Positions 54,924-63,874 are shown, numbered from the stretch's first letter. The stretch: DNA of 64,000 nucleotides from Brevundimonas alba (GCF_011927945.1 NZ_JAATJM010000001.1:1125501-1189500), one strand, 5' to 3'. Notes: generated by a model not told the origin, from the letters alone. Numbers and translations: made by a program.

Positions 54924-55418
54924 ATGACGCGTGAAGACTGGATCTGGTACGGGGCCGCGGCGCTGTCCCTGCTGTGGGCAGCGCTGGCGCTGGCCTCAGG
55001 CGGCAGCGCCCTGTTCCCCGGTCTGGGGCTCTGCCTGAGCCTGATCTGCGCCGCGAGCCCCCAAGCGAGGTCACGGGTCGAGGGCTGGATCGCCGTTCTG
55101 TTTTCCGGTCCGCTCTGGCGGTCGGTGCTGATCGTGGTCGGCGCGATGATGCTGATTCAGCTCCTGCCGGTCGAACTCGCGTTGCTCGCCGCCGGCGATG
55201 TGCTGGCCTATGTCGAGGTCGTGGCGGCGGTCAGCGTTATCGCCGCAAACACCCGGCTACGACCGCTGGCGCAAGCCATGAAGTTGCGGATCGAGACGGC
55301 CGTCGTCCGCCTGCGGGCGGGTCTGCGCGGCGGACGTCAGACGCGAGTTCGACCGAGCCGCCCTGGCAGGGCGCCGCCCGCCGCCGACGACGACGGCCGA
55401 GGCTGGGCCTGCGCCTGA
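54924..55418 (+). CDS. Membrane protein with basic C-terminal tail
   Basis: A 164-residue protein with three or four membrane helices (about 6-25, 30-47, 68-90 and 93-110) and a strongly basic, Arg/Pro-rich tail (about 118-160) likely to be cytoplasmic. No known family. GGAGGG lies about 6 bases before the ATG. The gene ends 3 bp from the stop of the convergent SRPBCC gene. Confidence 0.6.
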   Translation: MTREDWIWYGAAALSLLWAALALASGGSALFPGLGLCLSLICAASPQARSRVEGWIAVLFSGPLWRSVLIVVGAMMLIQLLPVELALLAAGDVLAYVEVVAAVSVIAANTRLRPLAQAMKLRIETAVVRLRAGLRGGRQTRVRPSRPGRAPPAADDDGRGWACA

Positions 55419-55421
55419 GGC

Positions 55422-55898
55422 TCAGACGTAGAAGCCTTCGCGCAGGTTGATGCCGTGCTCGACCCAGACCTTGAGGGCGGCCAGCATCTGCGACCAGCCC
55501 TGGCAGTTGCCGAAGGCGGCCTTGAGCCCCGTCGGCGTTTCGCGCCAGCCTGACTCCTCGATGGTGACGAGGGTGCGGCCGTCGTCGAGCGGTTCGAAGG
55601 TGAAGGTCACGGTGGTCATATAGGCGGCGGCCGCCGTCGCCTGACCGTCCTTGGGCGGCCCGTCGTTGGCCTGCCATCGCAGAACGATGCGGCGGTTGGG
55701 CTCGACCTCCACGACCTCAACCGGGAAGGCGCCGGGGAAGTCTGCGAAATCCCACTGGACCGTGGCGCCCGTCTCAAGCCGCCCGACCGCGCCGCCGGTG
55801 GTGAAATAGGCGGACAGTTTCGCCGGATCGGCCACGGCCTCGAAGACATCCTCGACCGGCCGGGCGATGCGGCCGGACACCTTGAACTTCAGTTCCAT
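55422..55898 (-). CDS. SRPBCC (AHSA1-like) domain protein
   Basis: A 158-residue START-like ligand-binding domain of the AHSA1 family: ARPVEDVFEAVADPAKL at the N-terminus, VTFTFEPLDDGRTLVTIEESGW in the strand region, and a C-terminal long helix with GWSQMLAALKVWVEHGIN. Genes of this group are commonly paired with an ArsR-type repressor, as here (divergent at 55945, 46 bp apart). The ligand is unknown. Expression should be controlled by the operator at 55927-55946. Confidence 0.88.
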   Translation of the reverse strand: MELKFKVSGRIARPVEDVFEAVADPAKLSAYFTTGGAVGRLETGATVQWDFADFPGAFPVEVVEVEPNRRIVLRWQANDGPPKDGQATAAAAYMTTVTFTFEPLDDGRTLVTIEESGWRETPTGLKAAFGNCQGWSQMLAALKVWVEHGINLREGFYV

Positions 55899-55926
55899 CG
55901 GACGCGCTCCTTGTTAGATGGCTATG

Positions 55927-55946
55927 ATGTTATATTATTATAACAT
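55927..55946. promoter_or_regulatory. Inverted repeat operator for ArsR-type repressor
   Basis: ATGTTATA (55927-55934) and TATAACAT (55939-55946) are perfect 8-base complements separated by TTAT. The site is strikingly AT-rich in a GC-rich genome, includes the first two bases of the arsR ATG, and lies 29 bp from the divergent SRPBCC start. It is the natural candidate for autoregulation and repression of both genes. Confidence 0.8.
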
Positions 55947-56274
55947 GTCAACCGAGGCGAATCAGGACCGGATTTTCAAGGCGCTTTCGGCCGGGGTGCG
56001 GCGGGCCATGCTGGACGCCCTCAGGGATGCGCCGCAAACGACCGGAGCACTCTGCGAGCGGTTCGGTTCGCTGGACCGGTGCACGGTGATGCAGCATCTG
56101 AAGGTGCTGGAAGGGGCGGATCTGATCATCGTCCAGCGGAAGGGACGGGAGCGGTGGAACCACCTGAATCCCCTGCCGATCAAGCAGGTGCATGATCGCT
56201 GGATCGGGCCCCACGCCGCACGGGCGGTGGATGTGCTCGAGCGGCTGAAGACCGATCTGGAGGGTGCGGGCTAG
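55945..56274 (+). CDS. ArsR family winged-helix regulator
   Basis: A 109-residue repressor with a winged helix-turn-helix (IFKALSAGVRRAMLDALRDA, CTVMQHLKVLEGADLI, RKGRERWNHLN). It lacks the metal-binding cysteines (CxC) of true arsenic sensors, as usual in ArsR proteins linked to SRPBCC genes. ATG at 55945 lies inside its own likely operator. The stop shares a CTAG with the gabD stop. Confidence 0.9.
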   Translation: MSTEANQDRIFKALSAGVRRAMLDALRDAPQTTGALCERFGSLDRCTVMQHLKVLEGADLIIVQRKGRERWNHLNPLPIKQVHDRWIGPHAARAVDVLERLKTDLEGAG

Positions 56275-57728
56275 GCCTGTTTCAGGGCCAGGGTGACAGC
56301 CTTGATGTCCACGTATTCGTCGATGCCGTGGACGGAGCCCTCGCGGCCGTATCCCGACTGTTTGACGCCGCCGAACGGGGCGACGGCGGTAGAGATCAGG
56401 CCGGTGTTGACGCCGCACATGCCGGCCTCGATGCGGCGGCCGACGCGCATGGCGCGGTCGAGGTCGCGGGTGAAGACATAGGAGGCGAGGCCGAACTCGC
56501 TGTCGTTGGCCTTGCCCAGCACCTCGTCCTCGCTGTTGAAGGGGAAGACGGGGATCAGCGGGCCGAAGGTCTCCTCGTGACGGAACAGTTCATCGTCGCC
56601 CCCGAGGGTGACGGTCGGCTGGAAGAAGCGGCCGCCGAGTGCGTGGCGCGCGCCGCCGGTCAGGACCTTGCCGCCGGAGGCCTGGACGCGGGCAAGGTGA
56701 TCCTCGACCTTGGCGATGGCCTTGTCCTCGATCAGGGGGCCGACCTTCACGCCGGTCTCGAAGGCGGCGCCGACGGGGATTTTCGCGACCTCGGCGGCCA
56801 GCTTTTCGGCATAGGCGTCGGCGACCGAGGCTTCGACATAGACGCGGTTGGGGCAGACGCAGGTCTGGCCCGAGTTGCGGAACTTGCCCCTGACGGTTTC
56901 CGCGACCGCGAGGTCGATGTCGGCGTCGGCGAAGACGATCAGGGGGGCGGCGCCGCCCAGCTCCATGGAGACGCGCTTGAGGGTGGGGGCGCACTGCTCG
57001 GCCAGCTTGCGGCCGACGGGGGTGGAGCCCGTGAAGCTGAGCTTGCGGATCAGGGGCGAGGCGGTCAGGACGCCGCCGATCGTCGCCGCGTCGCCTGTGA
57101 TCACGCTGAGCGCGCCCTTGGGCAGGCCGGCGGCGTAGGCCAGCTCGGCGAGGGCGAGGGCGGTGAAGGGAGTCTGGCTGGCCGGCTTGACCACCGCAGT
57201 GCAGCCGGCGGCGAAGGCGGGCCCCAGCTTGCGGGTCAGCATGGCCGCCGGGAAATTCCACGGGGTGATGAAGGCGCAGGGGCCGACCGCCTCGCGGAAG
57301 GTCAGGATGACGTGGCCCAGCGGGCTGTCCTGCGTCTCGCCCAGCAGGCGCTCAGCCTCGCCGGCGAACCATTTGATGAAGCTGTTGGCATAGGCGACCT
57401 CGCCCCTGGCCTCCTCGAACGGCTTGCCGTTTTCGAGCGCCATCAGGGCGCCGAGCCCCTCGGTGTTCTCGTCGATCAGCCGGGCCCATTCGCGCAGGAA
57501 GGTTGCGCGCTTGTGCGGGTCGGAGCGGGACCAGTCGGGGAAGGCGTCGTGGGCGGCCTGGATGGCGCGCTCGGTCTCGGCGGCGCCGAGGTCCGGCACA
57601 TGGCCGATGATCTCGCCGGTGGCGGGGTCGTCGACGGGGATGCGTTTGGCGGAGGCGACCGGCTCGCCGGCGATGAAGGCGTGTTCGCGCAGCAGGGCGA
57701 GGCCGGCGTCGCGGGCGGATTGGGTCAT
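56271..57728 (-). CDS. gabD: Succinate-semialdehyde dehydrogenase (NAD(P)+)
   Basis: A 485-residue aldehyde dehydrogenase which oxidises succinate semialdehyde to succinate in GABA catabolism. Catalytic C290 (NSGQTCVC) and general base E257 (MELGGAAP). The ITPWNFP and FTGSTPVG cofactor loops are normal. Length and the N-terminal FIAGEPV match GabD. The GABA transaminase gene is not in the window. The MFS gene is 36 bp upstream on the same strand and may supply the substrate. Confidence 0.92.
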   Translation of the reverse strand: MTQSARDAGLALLREHAFIAGEPVASAKRIPVDDPATGEIIGHVPDLGAAETERAIQAAHDAFPDWSRSDPHKRATFLREWARLIDENTEGLGALMALENGKPFEEARGEVAYANSFIKWFAGEAERLLGETQDSPLGHVILTFREAVGPCAFITPWNFPAAMLTRKLGPAFAAGCTAVVKPASQTPFTALALAELAYAAGLPKGALSVITGDAATIGGVLTASPLIRKLSFTGSTPVGRKLAEQCAPTLKRVSMELGGAAPLIVFADADIDLAVAETVRGKFRNSGQTCVCPNRVYVEASVADAYAEKLAAEVAKIPVGAAFETGVKVGPLIEDKAIAKVEDHLARVQASGGKVLTGGARHALGGRFFQPTVTLGGDDELFRHEETFGPLIPVFPFNSEDEVLGKANDSEFGLASYVFTRDLDRAMRVGRRIEAGMCGVNTGLISTAVAPFGGVKQSGYGREGSVHGIDEYVDIKAVTLALKQA

Positions 57729-57764
57729 GGGATCGTCCGGTTCGGGGAGGAACGGAAAGAACGC

Positions 57765-59432
57765 TCAGTCTTCCATGGTGTTCAGGTCCCGGCCCTTCGT
57801 TTCCGGCAGCCAGATGAGGCTGACGATCACGGCGACCAGGGTGAAGGCTACGGAGTACCAGAGGCCGAAATAGATATTCCCCGACGCCGCCACCAGAGCG
57901 AAGCTGGCCGCGGGCAGCAGGCCGCCGACCCAGCCGGTGCCGATGTTGTAGGGCAGGCTCATGGCCGTGTAGCGCACCCGCGTCGGGAACAGCTCGACCA
58001 GGGCCGCCGCCTGCGGGCCGTAGAGGGCGGTGGCGCCGACCATGAAGATCATCAGGATGGCGAAGACGAACGGCATGTTGATCCGCGCGGGGTCGGCCTT
58101 CTCCGGATAGCCGGCGGCGACGAGCGCGGCCTTCACGCGGGTTTCGACGTCGGTGCGCGCGGCCTTGAGCTGGGCCGGCGTCATGCCCGCGCCCTCGACC
58201 GACGCGACTTCGGCGGAGCCGACACGAACGGTGGCGACGGAGCCCGGCAAGGCCGTGGCGTTGTCGTAGGAGACGCCGGCGTTTGACAGCACGCTCTTGG
58301 CGATGTCGCAGGCGCTGGAGAAGGTCGCCTTGCCGATGGGATCGAACTGCAGGGCGCAGGTCGCGGGGTCGGCGATGACGGTCACGGGCGAGGAGGCCTG
58401 GGCCTCGGCCAGCGCCGGATTGGCCGCCTTCGTCAGGGCGTGGAAGCCCGGGAAGAAGGCGACCAGCGCCAGGATCATGCCGAACAGCATCACCGGCTTG
58501 CGGCCGATCCGGTCCGAGAGCCAGCCGAAGAAGATGTAGAGCAGGGCTGAGGCGACGGTGACGGCCAGCACCAGCTGGTCGACGGTGTTGGTGTCGACCT
58601 TCAGCACCCGCTCCATGAAGAAGCGGGTGTAGAAATAGCCGCAGTACCAGACCGCGCCTTGGGCGATCATGACGCCGAACAGGGCGATCAGCACGAAGCG
58701 GCCATTGCTCCACGTCATGAAGGCCTCGCGGTAGGGCGCGCGGTGGTCGCTGTCAGAGGCCTCCGCCTCCATCTGCTGGTAGGCCGGGCTCTCGTTGAGC
58801 TTCAGGCGGATCCACAGGGACACCGCGAGCAGCAGGGCCGAGAGCAGGAAGGGAATGCGCCAGCCCCATGCATCGAAGGCCTCGGTCCCGAGGGCGGCGC
58901 GGGTGACGAGGATGACCGTCAGGGCGCCGATCAGCCCCATGGCGGCGGTGGTCTGGATCCAGCCGGTCAGCAGGCCCCGCTTCTTCGGCGGCGAATGTTC
59001 GGCGACATAGATGGCGGCGCCGCCATACTCGCCGCCCAGCGCGAAGCCCTGGAACATGCGCATGAGCAGCAGCAGGATGGGGGCGGCGATGCCGATCTGT
59101 CCGTAGTCGGGCAGCAGGCCGATGGCGACGGTGGCCAGACCCATCAGGGTGATGGTGACGAGGAAGGTGGTCTTGCGCCCGGTCCGGTCGCCGAACCAGC
59201 CGAACACCAGCGCCCCCAGCGGCCGCACCACGAAGCCGAGGCCGAAGGTCAGCAGGGCCATGATGTAGCTGACGGTCTCGCCGGCGTCGGCGAAGAAATG
59301 TCTTGCGATGATCGTCGTCAGCGAGCCGAAGACGAAGAAGTCGTACCATTCGAAGGCTGTGCCGGACGCCGAGGCGATCACCACGGTCTTGAGCCCGGGG
59401 CCGGCGTCGGTCCGTGTCGCCTGTTCCGTCAT
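57765..59432 (-). CDS. MFS transporter, metabolite:H+ symporter type, with long loop insert
   Basis: A 555-residue major facilitator of the MHS (proline/betaine-like) group. N-terminal GTAFEWYDFFVFGSL and WFGDRTGRKTTF (motif A) are diagnostic, as is FGWLSDRIGRKP. An insertion of about 110 residues (about 350-460), including two Cys, lies between two C-terminal-half helices and is absent from standard 430-residue relatives. It probably forms a periplasmic or cytosolic domain. Upstream of gabD by 36 bp. Substrate unknown. Confidence 0.88.
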   Translation of the reverse strand: MTEQATRTDAGPGLKTVVIASASGTAFEWYDFFVFGSLTTIIARHFFADAGETVSYIMALLTFGLGFVVRPLGALVFGWFGDRTGRKTTFLVTITLMGLATVAIGLLPDYGQIGIAAPILLLLMRMFQGFALGGEYGGAAIYVAEHSPPKKRGLLTGWIQTTAAMGLIGALTVILVTRAALGTEAFDAWGWRIPFLLSALLLAVSLWIRLKLNESPAYQQMEAEASDSDHRAPYREAFMTWSNGRFVLIALFGVMIAQGAVWYCGYFYTRFFMERVLKVDTNTVDQLVLAVTVASALLYIFFGWLSDRIGRKPVMLFGMILALVAFFPGFHALTKAANPALAEAQASSPVTVIADPATCALQFDPIGKATFSSACDIAKSVLSNAGVSYDNATALPGSVATVRVGSAEVASVEGAGMTPAQLKAARTDVETRVKAALVAAGYPEKADPARINMPFVFAILMIFMVGATALYGPQAAALVELFPTRVRYTAMSLPYNIGTGWVGGLLPAASFALVAASGNIYFGLWYSVAFTLVAVIVSLIWLPETKGRDLNTMED

Positions 59433-59538
59433 GGTCGTAGCCCCCGCTGTCGCCTCACGGCGTCGTCTGCGGACGCCTTCAGCGCGATGCTAGCGCCGCC
59501 GCCGCGCCACGCAAGCGCCGGACGGGTTCCAGACAAGC

Positions 59539-59575
59539 GAAGGCCCGCCGGCGGGGGGAAGCCAGGCGGGCCTTC
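59539..59575 (-). terminator. Hairpin terminator after entericidin gene
   Basis: gaaggcccgcc (59539-59549) and ggcgggccttc (59565-59575) are perfect complements with a 15-base loop. It lies 51 bp downstream of the entericidin stop and upstream of the MFS start. The T run is short, so efficiency is uncertain. Confidence 0.6.
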
Positions 59576-59626
59576 TTCAACCGAGCCGCGTGTCGGGGGA
59601 GAGCCGCGGCCGGGAACTCGAAACGG

Positions 59627-59764
59627 TTAGTTCTTGGCGTCTTCCGCGGCGCCGGTGACGGCGTTGCCGGCGGCCGAGGCGTCACGACCGACACCCGAAA
59701 CCGTGTTGCAGGCGGCCGCGGTAAGGGCGGCGGCGGCGGCGACGAGAACGAAAATCTTGCGCAT
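59627..59764 (-). CDS. Entericidin-like small lipoprotein
   Basis: A 45-residue protein with a signal peptide and lipid-attachment Cys19 (TAAAC), followed by the entericidin motif NTVSGVGRDASAAGNAV. Entericidins are tiny membrane lipoproteins, some toxic to the cell that makes them, and are often controlled by stress sigma factors. AAGGAG lies about 7 bases before the ATG. An EcfG-type promoter at 59808-59832 lies within the 3' end of phyK, giving this gene its own transcription start. Confidence 0.85.
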   Translation of the reverse strand: MRKIFVLVAAAAALTAAACNTVSGVGRDASAAGNAVTGAAEDAKN

Positions 59765-59802
59765 GGTGCGATCTCCTTGGCGCCGGGGAGGTGGCGTATG
59801 CT

Positions 59803-61578
59803 TCAAGAACGTCGTGGCGCGGGACGGGTTCCAAGGTCCGACGGATCGGTCGGCGTGATGGCTTCGGGCGTGGCGAAGGTCATGCGGGCGATGGTGCCGC
59901 CGCCGGGGGCGGAGACCATCTCCACCTCGCCGCGCAGCTGTTTGGCGAAGGCCCCCATCAGGGTGCGGCCGACGCCCGCCCGGAAGGTTTCGCTGACGCC
60001 GGGCCCGTCGTCCTCGACCTCGAGGATGCTGCTCTCGCCCTCGACGCGGAAGCGAACCTGCAGGTCGCCGCCGCGGCCGGCGAAGGCGTGTTTCTGGGCG
60101 TTGGTCACGGCCTCGACCAGCCACAGGGCCAGCGGGGCGAGCTTGTCGGGATCGACCACGAGGGAGTCCGCCTCGACGGACGAGGTGACCACCGGTCCCC
60201 GCCCGGCCTCGCTGGACACCAGCTGCCCGACCAGTTCGGTCAGGAAGATGCGGGCGTCGGCGTAGCGCAGGTCGGCGCTCTGGTAGAGGGTGCGGTAGAT
60301 CAGGGCCAGGGCCGAGATGCGCTGGCGCGTGTCGCCCACCGCCGCCTTGGCCTGCGGATCGGTCAGGGCGCGCTGCTGCATCGACAGCAGGGACGAGATG
60401 ATCTGCAGGTTGTTTTTCACCCGGTGGTGGATCTCGCGCATCAGCGCGTCCTTTTCCTCCAGCGAAGTGTTCAGCGCCGAGTCGCGGGTGGTGATGGTCT
60501 CGGCCAGATCGTCGAGGGTGCGCGCCAGCACGCGGATTTCCGCCGGCGCGTTCATCGCCTGCACCGGCCGGACGGTGAACCGCCCTCGCGCATAGATGGC
60601 CGCGACCCGCTCCAGATAGACCAGCCAGCGGACCACGATCCGTTCGGACACCCACATGACCGACAAGAAGGCGATCAGCCAGGCCAGCAGCGGCACCATG
60701 AACGCGCCGACCGGGTTCAGCCGGGCCCAGGACAGAAGGCCGGGAGCCGGGGCCGACAGCAGGGCATAGACATCGCGGCCGGCGAGGGCGGCTCCGGCAT
60801 AGACCCGGTGGCGGCCCGCGGCGTCATCCGCCTCGAAGATGGCCGAGGCGTCCTGCCGCGCCCGTTCGACCCAGCCGGTCAGGCTGCGGCCGCGAACGAG
60901 GGTGAAGGCCTTCAGATCGGTGGCCGTCAGGATGCGGCCTTCGCCATCGGTCAGCGCGGCCTGCGAGCCCTCGGGCAGGGCGCGGTCGGCGATGTCGGGC
61001 TGCAGCGCCGTCAACGGGATGACCGCGATCATGGCCCCGTCGAAGGCGCCGAGCGGGCGTTCCAGCCGGATGGCGACGATCAGGCCAGGCGCCTCGCCTG
61101 CCCGAATGGGCGCACGGGCCAGGACCGTGTCCTCACCCTCGCGCAGGCGCTGGAACCACGGCGAGGAAGGGGCCTGCGTCAGCCAGGTGGGAGCGGCGGC
61201 GGTGAGCTGGCGCGAGGCGCAGGTGGTCTGACCCGTCGGCGTCACGCGGGCGAGGCCGTCGATCGCCTCGATGCGCTCCACCAGCGAGGTCAGTCGCGGC
61301 TCGCAGAACAGCTCCAGCGCTTCCGGACGCAGGGCCTGAAGCAGGACGGTGGTGCTGTCGAGCCGACCCTTGACGCTGGCGGCCGTCCGCTCGGCGGCGA
61401 GCTGAAGATCCTCGCGCCGCTCCAGATCCTGTACCCGGAATTGGGTATTGGCCTGAAACGCCCCGAGGGCCAGCACCGGCAGCAGCGCGAAGGCCAGCGC
61501 TGCGCCGAGGCGAAAACGGATGCCGTGGAACTGCGGTGGAGCCAGACCCCGACCGAGCGCTCGCCCGACGCGGATCAC
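59803..61578 (-). CDS. phyK: General stress response sensor histidine kinase, PhyK-like
   Basis: A 591-residue HisKA_2 kinase. First membrane helix about 21-42, periplasmic sensor about 43-290, second helix about 291-312, a HAMP-like linker, then the phosphoacceptor box [11 protein letters not shown] (His384-His385, of which 385 is the conserved one) and an HATPase domain (N box [18 protein letters not shown]). It would phosphorylate PhyR in response to envelope or osmotic stress. It follows ecfG by one base. Its 3' end contains the promoter of the entericidin gene. Confidence 0.9.
   Translation of the reverse strand: MIRVGRALGRGLAPPQFHGIRFRLGAALAFALLPVLALGAFQANTQFRVQDLERREDLQLAAERTAASVKGRLDSTTVLLQALRPEALELFCEPRLTSLVERIEAIDGLARVTPTGQTTCASRQLTAAAPTWLTQAPSSPWFQRLREGEDTVLARAPIRAGEAPGLIVAIRLERPLGAFDGAMIAVIPLTALQPDIADRALPEGSQAALTDGEGRILTATDLKAFTLVRGRSLTGWVERARQDASAIFEADDAAGRHRVYAGAALAGRDVYALLSAPAPGLLSWARLNPVGAFMVPLLAWLIAFLSVMWVSERIVVRWLVYLERVAAIYARGRFTVRPVQAMNAPAEIRVLARTLDDLAETITTRDSALNTSLEEKDALMREIHHRVKNNLQIISSLLSMQQRALTDPQAKAAVGDTRQRISALALIYRTLYQSADLRYADARIFLTELVGQLVSSEAGRGPVVTSSVEADSLVVDPDKLAPLALWLVEAVTNAQKHAFAGRGGDLQVRFRVEGESSILEVEDDGPGVSETFRAGVGRTLMGAFAKQLRGEVEMVSAPGGGTIARMTFATPEAITPTDPSDLGTRPAPRRS
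59808..59832 (-). promoter_or_regulatory. Predicted EcfG promoter of entericidin gene
   Basis: On the minus strand GGAAC (59832-59828), 16 bases, CGTT (59811-59808). The predicted transcript would begin about 37 bases before the entericidin ATG at 59764. Same spacing as the promoters of phyR and nepR. Confidence 0.82.
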
Positions 61579-61579
61579 C

Positions 61580-62188
61580 TCAGCCCCTGACGCTGCTCAG
61601 GCGATCGGCGTCGGCCAGAATGGAACGCATGGCGTCGCCGGCCGAGCGGCCGTCGCGGGCGTAGCCGCCCCGCTCAAGCGTGGCCTGCAGCGCCTTGCGG
61701 GCGCGGGAGACGCGGCTCTTCACCGTACCGACCGCGCACTGGCAGATCTCAGCAGCCTCTTCGTAGGCGAAGCCGCCGGCGCCGACGAGGATCAGGGCTT
61801 CCCGCTGTTCCTCGGGCAGGGTGGCCAGCGCCAGACGAAGCTCGTCGAGCGCCACCGGCGATTCCGGGTCGTCGACCGCCACCAGGGTGCGTTCCGCGGC
61901 TTCCTGGTCCAGCTGGGACTGGCGCCACGAACGGCGCTTTTCCGAGTAGAACTGGTTGCGCAGGATCATGAAGGTCCAGGCCTTCATATTGGTGCCCATC
62001 TGATAGCTGGCGCGGGCGTCCCACGCCTTCATCATCGCGTCCTGCGCCAGATCGTCGGCGGCGGTCGGATCACCGGTCAGCGTGCGTGCGAACGCGCGCA
62101 GGTGCGGGATCAGCGCGACCAGCTCCCTCTTGAAGGCGTTGTCGTCTGCGGAGGGAGGCTTGGGCGGCGGAGTCGAAGCGCCGCTCAT
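61580..62188 (-). CDS. ecfG: ECF sigma factor EcfG (general stress response)
   Basis: A 202-residue ECF15-type sigma factor, equivalent to SigT of Caulobacter. Region 2 includes [24 protein letters not shown] and the -10 helix [11 protein letters not shown]; region 4 has [25 protein letters not shown] with [14 protein letters not shown]. It overlaps the nepR stop by four bases (ATGA) and precedes phyK by one base. It directs RNA polymerase to GGAAC-N16/17-CGTT, found upstream of its own operon. Confidence 0.95.
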   Translation of the reverse strand: MSGASTPPPKPPSADDNAFKRELVALIPHLRAFARTLTGDPTAADDLAQDAMMKAWDARASYQMGTNMKAWTFMILRNQFYSEKRRSWRQSQLDQEAAERTLVAVDDPESPVALDELRLALATLPEEQREALILVGAGGFAYEEAAEICQCAVGTVKSRVSRARKALQATLERGGYARDGRSAGDAMRSILADADRLSSVRG

Positions 62189-62385
62189 GCGCCGCTCCCG
62201 TCCGACGAGCGTTCGTCGGCGCGGCGCAGGATGTCCAGGAACTCGTCCGGCACCGGCTCGTTAACCACCTCGTCGAACATGTGCCGGAGCTTGACCCCGA
62301 TCGCCTGCTGACGAAGGCGTGCCTCCTCCAATGCGGGCCCGGGCTGGGGCGCCGCCTTGCGGGAAGGATTCGAATTTTCTGTCAT
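62185..62385 (-). CDS. nepR: Anti-sigma factor NepR
   Basis: A 66-residue protein which binds and inhibits EcfG until phosphorylated PhyR removes it. The conserved core is IGVKLRHMFDEVVNEPVPDEFLDIL (about 30-54), with flanking disordered tails. I chose the ATG at 62385 (MTENSNPS); a GTG at 62403 would leave only about 20 bases after the predicted transcription start. Overlaps ecfG by four bases. Confidence 0.92.
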   Translation of the reverse strand: MTENSNPSRKAAPQPGPALEEARLRQQAIGVKLRHMFDEVVNEPVPDEFLDILRRADERSSDGSGA

Positions 62386-62429
62386 TGAATGAACGGCCGC
62401 CACCCTGACGCTGTTGCTCGACTGCCGGA

Positions 62430-62454
62430 AACGCCAGCGCCGATGGACGGTTCC
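62430..62454 (-). promoter_or_regulatory. EcfG promoter of nepR-ecfG-phyK
   Basis: On the minus strand GGAAC (62454-62450), 16 bases, CGTT (62433-62430). It precedes the nepR ATG by about 45 bases, giving positive autoregulation of the sigma factor and its controllers. Confidence 0.88.
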
Positions 62455-62495
62455 TAGGTTACCGCGGATTAATGCTCAAGCTTTCGCGTGCCTTG

Positions 62496-62520
62496 GGAAC
62501 CGTGGCCGATTTGATACGTT
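62496..62520 (+). promoter_or_regulatory. EcfG promoter of phyR
   Basis: GGAAC (62496-62500), 16 bases, CGTT (62517-62520), reading toward phyR. The ATG at 62579 lies about 58 bases on, leaving a leader of roughly 50 bases. Back-to-back with the nepR promoter, 41 bp apart. Confidence 0.88.
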
Positions 62521-62578
62521 GACGAGCACTGCCGAGGTCCCATTTGAGAGGACCGCTATTCATGTCGGGGAAGATTTC

Positions 62579-63373
62579 ATGAGCTTGCTGGCCCGTCTCG
62601 CGCCGCACCTGCCGTATGTGCGCCGCTACGCCCGCGCATTGACCGGCGACCAGACCACCGGGGACAACTACGTCCGTGTCGCGCTGGAAGCGCTGGCCGC
62701 GGGCGAGCGTCAGCTGCCGCCGGAGATGACCCCCCGGGTCGCCCTCTATCATGTGTTCCACGCCATCTGGGCCTCGACCGGCGCCCAGCTGGAAGACAAG
62801 AGCGGCATGGAAGGGCGCGACGACGCCTCGCGCCGTCTGATGCAGATCGCTCCGCGCTCGCGGCAGGCCTTCCTGCTGACCGCGCTGGAAGGCTTCACAC
62901 CTTCCGAAGCGGCGCAGATCCTCGACGCCGACGCCATGGACGTCGAGCGTCTGATCGCCGAGGCCCAGTCGGACATCGACGCCGAATTGGCCACCGACGT
63001 GCTGATCATCGAGGACGAGGCCATCATCTCGGCCGACATCGAGAGCCTGGTGAAGGAACTGGGCCATCGCGTCACCGGCACTGCCACGACTCACGATGAA
63101 GCGGTCGACGCCGTCGCCCGCCACCGCCCGGGTCTGGTTCTGGCCGATATCCAGCTGGCCGACGGTTCGTCGGGCATCGACGCGGTCAAGGACATCCTGA
63201 AGCGGATCGACGTGCCGGTGATCTTCATCACCGCCTTCCCGGAACGTCTGCTGACCGGCGAACGGCCCGAGCCGACCTTCCTGATCACCAAGCCCTTCCA
63301 GCCGGAGACGGTGAAGGCGGCGATCAGCCAGGCGCTGTTCTTCCACCCGTCGCGCCAGCGCGAAGCGGCCTGA
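62579..63373 (+). CDS. phyR: General stress response regulator PhyR
   Basis: A 264-residue protein with an N-terminal EcfG-like (sigma-mimic) domain, about 1-130, and a C-terminal receiver, about 138-258. Acidic pocket E145/D146, phosphoacceptor D190 (LADIQLADG) and Lys238 (TKPF). When phosphorylated by PhyK it sequesters NepR by molecular mimicry and frees EcfG. ATG at 62579, with GGGGAAG about 6 bases upstream; the open frame further upstream runs through the promoter. Confidence 0.95.
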   Translation: MSLLARLAPHLPYVRRYARALTGDQTTGDNYVRVALEALAAGERQLPPEMTPRVALYHVFHAIWASTGAQLEDKSGMEGRDDASRRLMQIAPRSRQAFLLTALEGFTPSEAAQILDADAMDVERLIAEAQSDIDAELATDVLIIEDEAIISADIESLVKELGHRVTGTATTHDEAVDAVARHRPGLVLADIQLADGSSGIDAVKDILKRIDVPVIFITAFPERLLTGERPEPTFLITKPFQPETVKAAISQALFFHPSRQREAA

Positions 63374-63391
63374 TTTCTCCCCCGACGCGTG

Positions 63392-63422
63392 AAAAGCCCC
63401 GGTCGCAGGACCGGGGCTTTTT
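63392..63422. terminator. Bidirectional terminator between phyR and the membrane protein
   Basis: A perfect 12-bp stem aaagccccggtc / gaccggggcttt (63393-63404 and 63409-63420) with loop gcag, T run on the plus strand and a TTTT on the minus strand. It can end phyR and the gene at 63443-63811, which converge here. Confidence 0.92.
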
Positions 63423-63442
63423 GCTGCGCGGATGTCAGGCGT

Positions 63443-63811
63443 TTACTGGGCCGGAGCGGAGGGCTGGGCCGAGACGACGGGCGCGTTGACGTTGGGCGCC
63501 TCGCCGGTCGGCGGCGTGGTCGGCTGGCCGGTCGAGGTGGTCGGGGCGTCGGCGGCGGGAATATCCGTCCGGTCGGCCTGGAAGGCCGCGGCGTCGACGG
63601 CCTGATCGCCATCGTTGGCGTTGGTCTTGGCGAAGCCGCCCTGGCTGACGAACCACATGCCGAGCAGCAGGATCGCCACCGCGGCGAGCGAGATGACCAG
63701 CAAGGTCAGGATGCGGACGCCGCCCCGGCCGCCCCGCACATACTGGGCCTCGACGGGACGGCCCTCGTGGACCGCGTCGGCGGCCTTGTCGTGGGGAGAT
63801 TCATGGGTCAT
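63443..63811 (-). CDS. Single-span membrane protein, predicted stress-regulated
   Basis: A 122-residue protein: a charged cytoplasmic N-terminus (about 1-32), one membrane helix (33-55) and a Pro/Thr/Ala-rich, probably disordered periplasmic tail. ATG at 63811 chosen because it precedes the membrane span and sits about 35 bases after the predicted start from the EcfG-type promoter at 63849-63874. No family recognised. Its place next to phyR suggests a role in the general stress response. Confidence 0.72.
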   Translation of the reverse strand: MTHESPHDKAADAVHEGRPVEAQYVRGGRGGVRILTLLVISLAAVAILLLGMWFVSQGGFAKTNANDGDQAVDAAAFQADRTDIPAADAPTTSTGQPTTPPTGEAPNVNAPVVSAQPSAPAQ

Positions 63812-63848
63812 GGCGCGGCCTCCGACGGCGGTTTGTCTGTGCGGGGTG

Positions 63849-63874
63849 AACGCCGTTGCCAGCGCGGCTGTTCC
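63849..63874 (-). promoter_or_regulatory. Predicted EcfG promoter of 122-aa membrane protein
   Basis: On the minus strand GGAAC (63874-63870), 17 bases, CGTT (63852-63849). Spacing is one base longer than the other sites but within the range known for EcfG. Confidence 0.7.
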
